From CAYZHM01 sp964478225 (lineage in GTDB: Bacteria; Pseudomonadota; Alphaproteobacteria; Micavibrionales; Micavibrionaceae), in contig CAYZHM010000002.1 in the NCBI GenBank assembly GCA_964478225.1, forward strand, positions 124,001 to 188,000: a stretch of 64,000 bases of DNA. The letters run 5' to 3'. Positions 62,101 through 64,000 of this stretch are shown here, in pieces. The first letter of the stretch is position 1, and every line of letters begins with the position of its first letter. The notes beneath the pieces were generated by a model that searched no databases, was not told the origin of the DNA, and worked only from the letters and a program-made list of their open reading frames with translations. The position numbers and the translations under genes are program-made.

Positions 62101-62127
62101 CGAGCCAAAATTATGGCGACTATATAA
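59113..62127 (+). CDS. icmB: Type IVB secretion ATPase IcmB/DotO/TraU
   Basis: A 1,004-residue VirB4-class ATPase. The N-terminal domain (to about 450) includes IISTDGSLITYVKVHGTRQI and YFSRDPYRIRKELEKA. Walker A is AQPGAGKSVLLNAMN (near residue 477) and Walker B is LCYDEFHRT (near 790), then RKRGVQIVLASQLLDDFDKD. The C-terminus is helical. DotO hexamers form the cytoplasmic base on which DotB docks. Length is close to Legionella DotO (about 1,009). It is followed 16 bases later by a membrane protein gene. Confidence 0.96.
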   Translation: MKLVNKIIAPFQKAMKQSVSSFIQLESAHNENTIISTDGSLITYVKVHGTRQIIGQEEFDRIVDGITIKIGARFDRLGHSMQIYFSRDPYRIRKELEKAVRPCRLSSDNIGLEIDDVFTERVNHLEKFLTHEEFYFVLWTRPGVLTKSELKRAKEESKTKVKSWPNATQAQYPLGAMSALDTRHKTFVSAIMSALDEVGVQAEVLESHDAMTAVRSNLFPDKANEDWRACLPGDPIPQRAPMDRNDLSDILWPSLANQITASDARNLGQSVVRIGDLLWAGADMTLGPMDETPFPVLLNRLVEADIPFRISFLIEGGGIYATQMRTFLATILGVTNANNKQIKYSLEGLQRVARSEPVVRLRVSFATWCKVEEKSAILDRLSVLMQAIESWGYCQVSEFSGDPLDCIMSSAMGIHCAGTAPTAIAPMKNIMKLLPWQRPSSPFDEGALLLRTPDGKMWPYQTGTNLTTTWFDLLFAQPGAGKSVLLNAMNLATCTGAGLQKLPYIAVIDIGPSSSGLISMIRESLPLNRQHEAAYYRLQMAHQYAINPFDTQLGCRYPLPDERSYLVELLTLLCTPPGFDKPYDGIQQLCGMVVDEMYRWRNDTMANAEPRPYLPRLESEVDEAIQKHNIHLPAEPYWWDIVDRLFDIGQYHTAMLAQRHASPTLNDAITASRRPQIRSLLEETAVGFSTESVINAFERMITSAIREYPILSSVTQFDIAGTRICALDLMDVAPQGDESADRQTSIMYMLARHALVRNWWMGKEALIAVPERFRPYHEIRIQEISESPKRLCYDEFHRTSKSNSVRSQVIRDVREGRKRGVQIVLASQLLDDFDKDMVDLATGVWVCGTAISEKAVDEVKEVFGLSETAREIVRNKLTGPKAIGAPVLFVLSTTDGRYEQHLYNTLGPIELWALSTSVEDVAIRNRLYEKLGASRARKMLAHHYPGGSARSDIRRRVIAKSEGGEARKAMISAVIEEIVNELVEASKLEREGMSAQRAKIMATI

Positions 62128-62143
62128 CGTTATTTGAGTCACA

Positions 62144-62812
62144 ATGGCAAAAGACAAAACAAGCAAAGCGGATTTTTTTAGGAAGAAGCAGAAAAAGGCT
62201 CTGGACAATCTCATCGATCAGTCTGAGTCCTTTTTGGGGAAGCTGAAAGAAAAGAAAACGCCGAAAACGCCTGAAGAAATTGAAGCCTTAAAGCGAAAAA
62301 AATCTCAAATCGAAGCCCAGCGCAAACGCAAGCTCACATTCGCTGGGAGCGCGATTGTCGGTCTTGTTCTTATTATAATTTTTGGAGTGCACTGGTTGTT
62401 TCAACCAACAAGAGGGACAGTCCGTTACGGCGCTTGCCGTAATTTTCTGGAGCTTTATGTGCAGTATCCTGATTATCTTCGTCTCGCCAGCGCGCGTGAG
62501 TTTTTGGAGGGCGATCAGGCCGTTGTGCGCATATGGTATTCGCGGCTAGATGGATTTGGGCAATATAACATGGAACGCATGCAATGTTATTTTAAGATGA
62601 CCGAGAAGGGCGCGCTTAATCTTTCTAAAGTGATGATCGACCAGCGTGAGTTGGAGGCCGTGGAAATTGAATCTTTTAATGCCGCGCTTCCGGCTGTGTT
62701 GGCGGCTGATACCGATTTATCTTATCCGCTGGATTTTGCCGATAATATCGCAGATTTGAAATTTGAAGTGGATGCTCTACGCAGACCTTTATTTGGCCGC
62801 AGCAGACGCTAG
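62144..62812 (+). CDS. One-helix membrane protein after icmB, secretion-locus associated
   Basis: I do not recognise this 222-residue protein. The N-terminal part is lysine-rich and helical (SKADFFRKKQKKALDNLIDQ, then LKRKKSQIEAQRKRK), followed by one membrane helix (about residues 66-85, FAGSAIVGLVLIIIFGVHWL) and a periplasmic domain with a Cys pair (YGACRNF and MQCYFK). It resembles the topology of VirB8/IcmL-like partners but has no such motif. Its place after icmB corresponds to traV after traU in R64. It overlaps the convergent gene at 62809 by four bases. Confidence 0.75.
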   Translation: MAKDKTSKADFFRKKQKKALDNLIDQSESFLGKLKEKKTPKTPEEIEALKRKKSQIEAQRKRKLTFAGSAIVGLVLIIIFGVHWLFQPTRGTVRYGACRNFLELYVQYPDYLRLASAREFLEGDQAVVRIWYSRLDGFGQYNMERMQCYFKMTEKGALNLSKVMIDQRELEAVEIESFNAALPAVLAADTDLSYPLDFADNIADLKFEVDALRRPLFGRSRR

Positions 62813-63198
62813 CCGTTTGAAGGCGGTGTTGGGCCTTCTGGTGTGTTGTCGTTTTCCATCACTTCCATAAGATCGAGAACAGCAAAAGCAAGCACTGTGG
62901 CTTTGTCCTCGGATGTTGGCAAAGCGCTCAGCTTTTTGTTGTAACGATGCGCGCATTCAACAGCAATTTTAACGGAGCTTGTTCCAGTTTGCTTTGATAA
63001 ATAATCCTGAATAGTCAGAGAAAGATCGATAGCGGGTCGGGAGATATTTTGAGGTGTCAGCTCTTTTTCTCTTTGGTAATCAAGCACTGATTCCTGACCG
63101 TCGGCGTGGGCGGTGAGATATTCGCGTGTCAGGTGGTTTGTTTTTTCATCGACATAAAAGGCCGTCAAAATTTGTTTGGTCAGTTTGTTTATACTCAT
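62809..63198 (-). CDS. Hypothetical protein, 129 aa
   Basis: I do not recognise this protein. It is soluble and helical, with MSINKLTKQILTAFYVDEKT at the N-terminus, ISRPAIDLSLTIQDYLSKQT in the middle and KATVLAFAVLDLMEVMENDN before a short Pro/Gly tail. No signal peptide or membrane helix. It starts 13 bases after the mltA stop on the same strand and may be cotranscribed with it. It overlaps the end of the upstream convergent gene by four bases. Confidence 0.68.
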   Translation of the reverse strand: MSINKLTKQILTAFYVDEKTNHLTREYLTAHADGQESVLDYQREKELTPQNISRPAIDLSLTIQDYLSKQTGTSSVKIAVECAHRYNKKLSALPTSEDKATVLAFAVLDLMEVMENDNTPEGPTPPSNG

Positions 63199-63211
63199 CG
63201 GCTTGACCTTT

Positions 63212-64000
63212 TTATTTCGGCAGCAAAATCCAGTATTGGCCGGGGGATTTCATAGAGCCTGCAAGCTGCTCGGCGCGTTCGCCATAACCCCAGAAGACAT
63301 CGCCCCGTACAGGGCCACGAATGGCGCCGCCTGTGTCCTGCGCAATCATTAATCGTTGAAGCGCCGGTTCTTTTATATCAAGCCACAGAGGCGCTCCATA
63401 GGGCAGGAGTGAATAATCTATGGCCAATGAACGACCTGCGGTTAAAGGTACGCCCTCTCCGCCGACGGGGCCTTCGCCCTTGGTTTCCTCAAAAAAGACG
63501 TAGGATTTGTTGGTGTTCATGATTTCATCGGCCTGATCCGGGTGCTGCGCCAGCCATTGCCGAATGGATTGCATGGACACGTTTTCTTTTGTGAGTTCAC
63601 CGCGCGAGACCAATTCTCGGCCGATTGCGTAATAGATATGGCCGTTTTGACCGGCGTAACCGATGCGCATGGTGCTGCCATCTTCAAATTGCACAAGGCC
63701 AGAGCCCTGGATCTGGACAAAAAAGGCATCGACGGCATCATCAACCCAAACCAGAACCTTGTCGCCATGCGGCCAGCGGCCAGCGACAATTTGCTCGCGG
63801 GTTTCATAGGGCTTCAGGTTGCCGTCTACCACGCGGCCGGCAATGCGCTGCCCTTTGAGCTCTTCGCGAAATTCACCAAGCTGGACCATAACCAGGTCAT
63901 CGGGGCGTGTATGCAGGGGTATATTATACCGGGCGGTCTGTATTTTTGAGCCCTTTAGAGCTGCCTCGTAATAGCCGGTGAACAAGCCTTCCGGGTTGTT
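63212..64000 (-). CDS. mltA: Membrane-bound lytic murein transglycosylase A, N-terminus cut by window edge
   Basis: The frame is open to the right edge, giving 262 residues; the signal peptide and first residues are outside. It cleaves peptidoglycan to 1,6-anhydromuropeptides. Visible: TGYYEAALKGSK near the edge, GSGLVQFEDGSTMRIGYAGQ, NKSYVFFEETKGEGPVG, and the C-terminal 3D domain with LMIAQDTGGAIRGPVRGDVF (the catalytic Asp region, D-T-G-G-A-I-x-G-x-x-R-x-D) and WGYGERAEQLAGSM. It is next to the secretion locus but is a general cell-wall enzyme; no special link is shown. Confidence 0.95.
   Translation of the reverse strand, partial: NNPEGLFTGYYEAALKGSKIQTARYNIPLHTRPDDLVMVQLGEFREELKGQRIAGRVVDGNLKPYETREQIVAGRWPHGDKVLVWVDDAVDAFFVQIQGSGLVQFEDGSTMRIGYAGQNGHIYYAIGRELVSRGELTKENVSMQSIRQWLAQHPDQADEIMNTNKSYVFFEETKGEGPVGGEGVPLTAGRSLAIDYSLLPYGAPLWLDIKEPALQRLMIAQDTGGAIRGPVRGDVFWGYGERAEQLAGSMKSPGQYWILLPK

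Noticed and set aside
33771..64000. Integrative conjugative element or plasmid
   Set aside because: No relaxase, integrase, transposase, partition gene or direct-repeat att site is visible, and tRNA-Ala at 31253 has no repeated 3' end that I could find in the window.

Overview
The window looks like chromosome of an alphaproteobacterium of moderate GC content. Evidence: an FYDLN-acid (TIGR02300) protein, which is an alphaproteobacterial family; the succinylase DAP route (dapD, dapE); Gram-negative envelope genes (O-antigen ligase, MltA, an outer-membrane lipoprotein); flagellar genes flgK and flgL; and a sigma-54 promoter in front of flgK, the Caulobacter style of flagellar control. A free-living or epibiotic lineage such as Micavibrionales would fit, but the sequence alone does not prove it.

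Left part (1-33.5 kb): housekeeping genes. A leftward beta-oxidation operon (fadA, an AT-rich unknown gene, fadN, a ceramidase-family gene) lies beside an acyl-CoA dehydrogenase cut by the left edge. Then come a TIGR02300 protein and prmA, a membrane protein, a YdeI-like protein, glmS and glmU, a DUF3108 protein and a FemAB-like transferase, dapD and dapE, a PRC-barrel protein, def-fmt-truA, rmuC, a pilin-like protein, and the classical rpmH-rnpA-yidD-yidC-yihA cluster. After that there are three acidic unknown proteins (one with two repeats), ubiH, a MAPEG protein, an O-antigen ligase, tRNA-Ala(GGC), mscS-mscL and a Bax inhibitor-1 family gene.

Right part (33.7-64 kb): a chromosomal type IVB (Dot/Icm, MPF-I) secretion locus. 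It opens with a promoter, a DsbC/DsbG-like CPHC oxidoreductase, an unknown protein with a proline-rich tail, and a VirB1-like transglycosylase. Then dotD-dotC-dotB-icmT and a protein with two TcpQ/PilL-like domains. After an interruption the locus resumes with icmL-icmK-icmE-icmG-icmC-icmD-icmJ-icmB and a one-helix membrane protein. From recalled R64 gene assignments, this order follows the continuous traH-traU order of R64-type conjugation rather than the split Legionella layout. The coupling proteins (DotL/DotM), DotA, the IcmS/IcmW/IcmQ/IcmR chaperone set and IcmF are not in the window; nor are a relaxase or an integrase.

The interruption is on the opposite strand. It holds flgK-flgL and a four-gene operon of large paralogous, cysteine-containing, exported proteins that I cannot assign to any family. 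These four proteins are the best candidate for something undescribed: their position suggests an envelope or surface component specific to this secretion system, plausibly disulfide-bonded with help from the CPHC oxidoreductase. The window ends in an mltA gene cut by the right edge.
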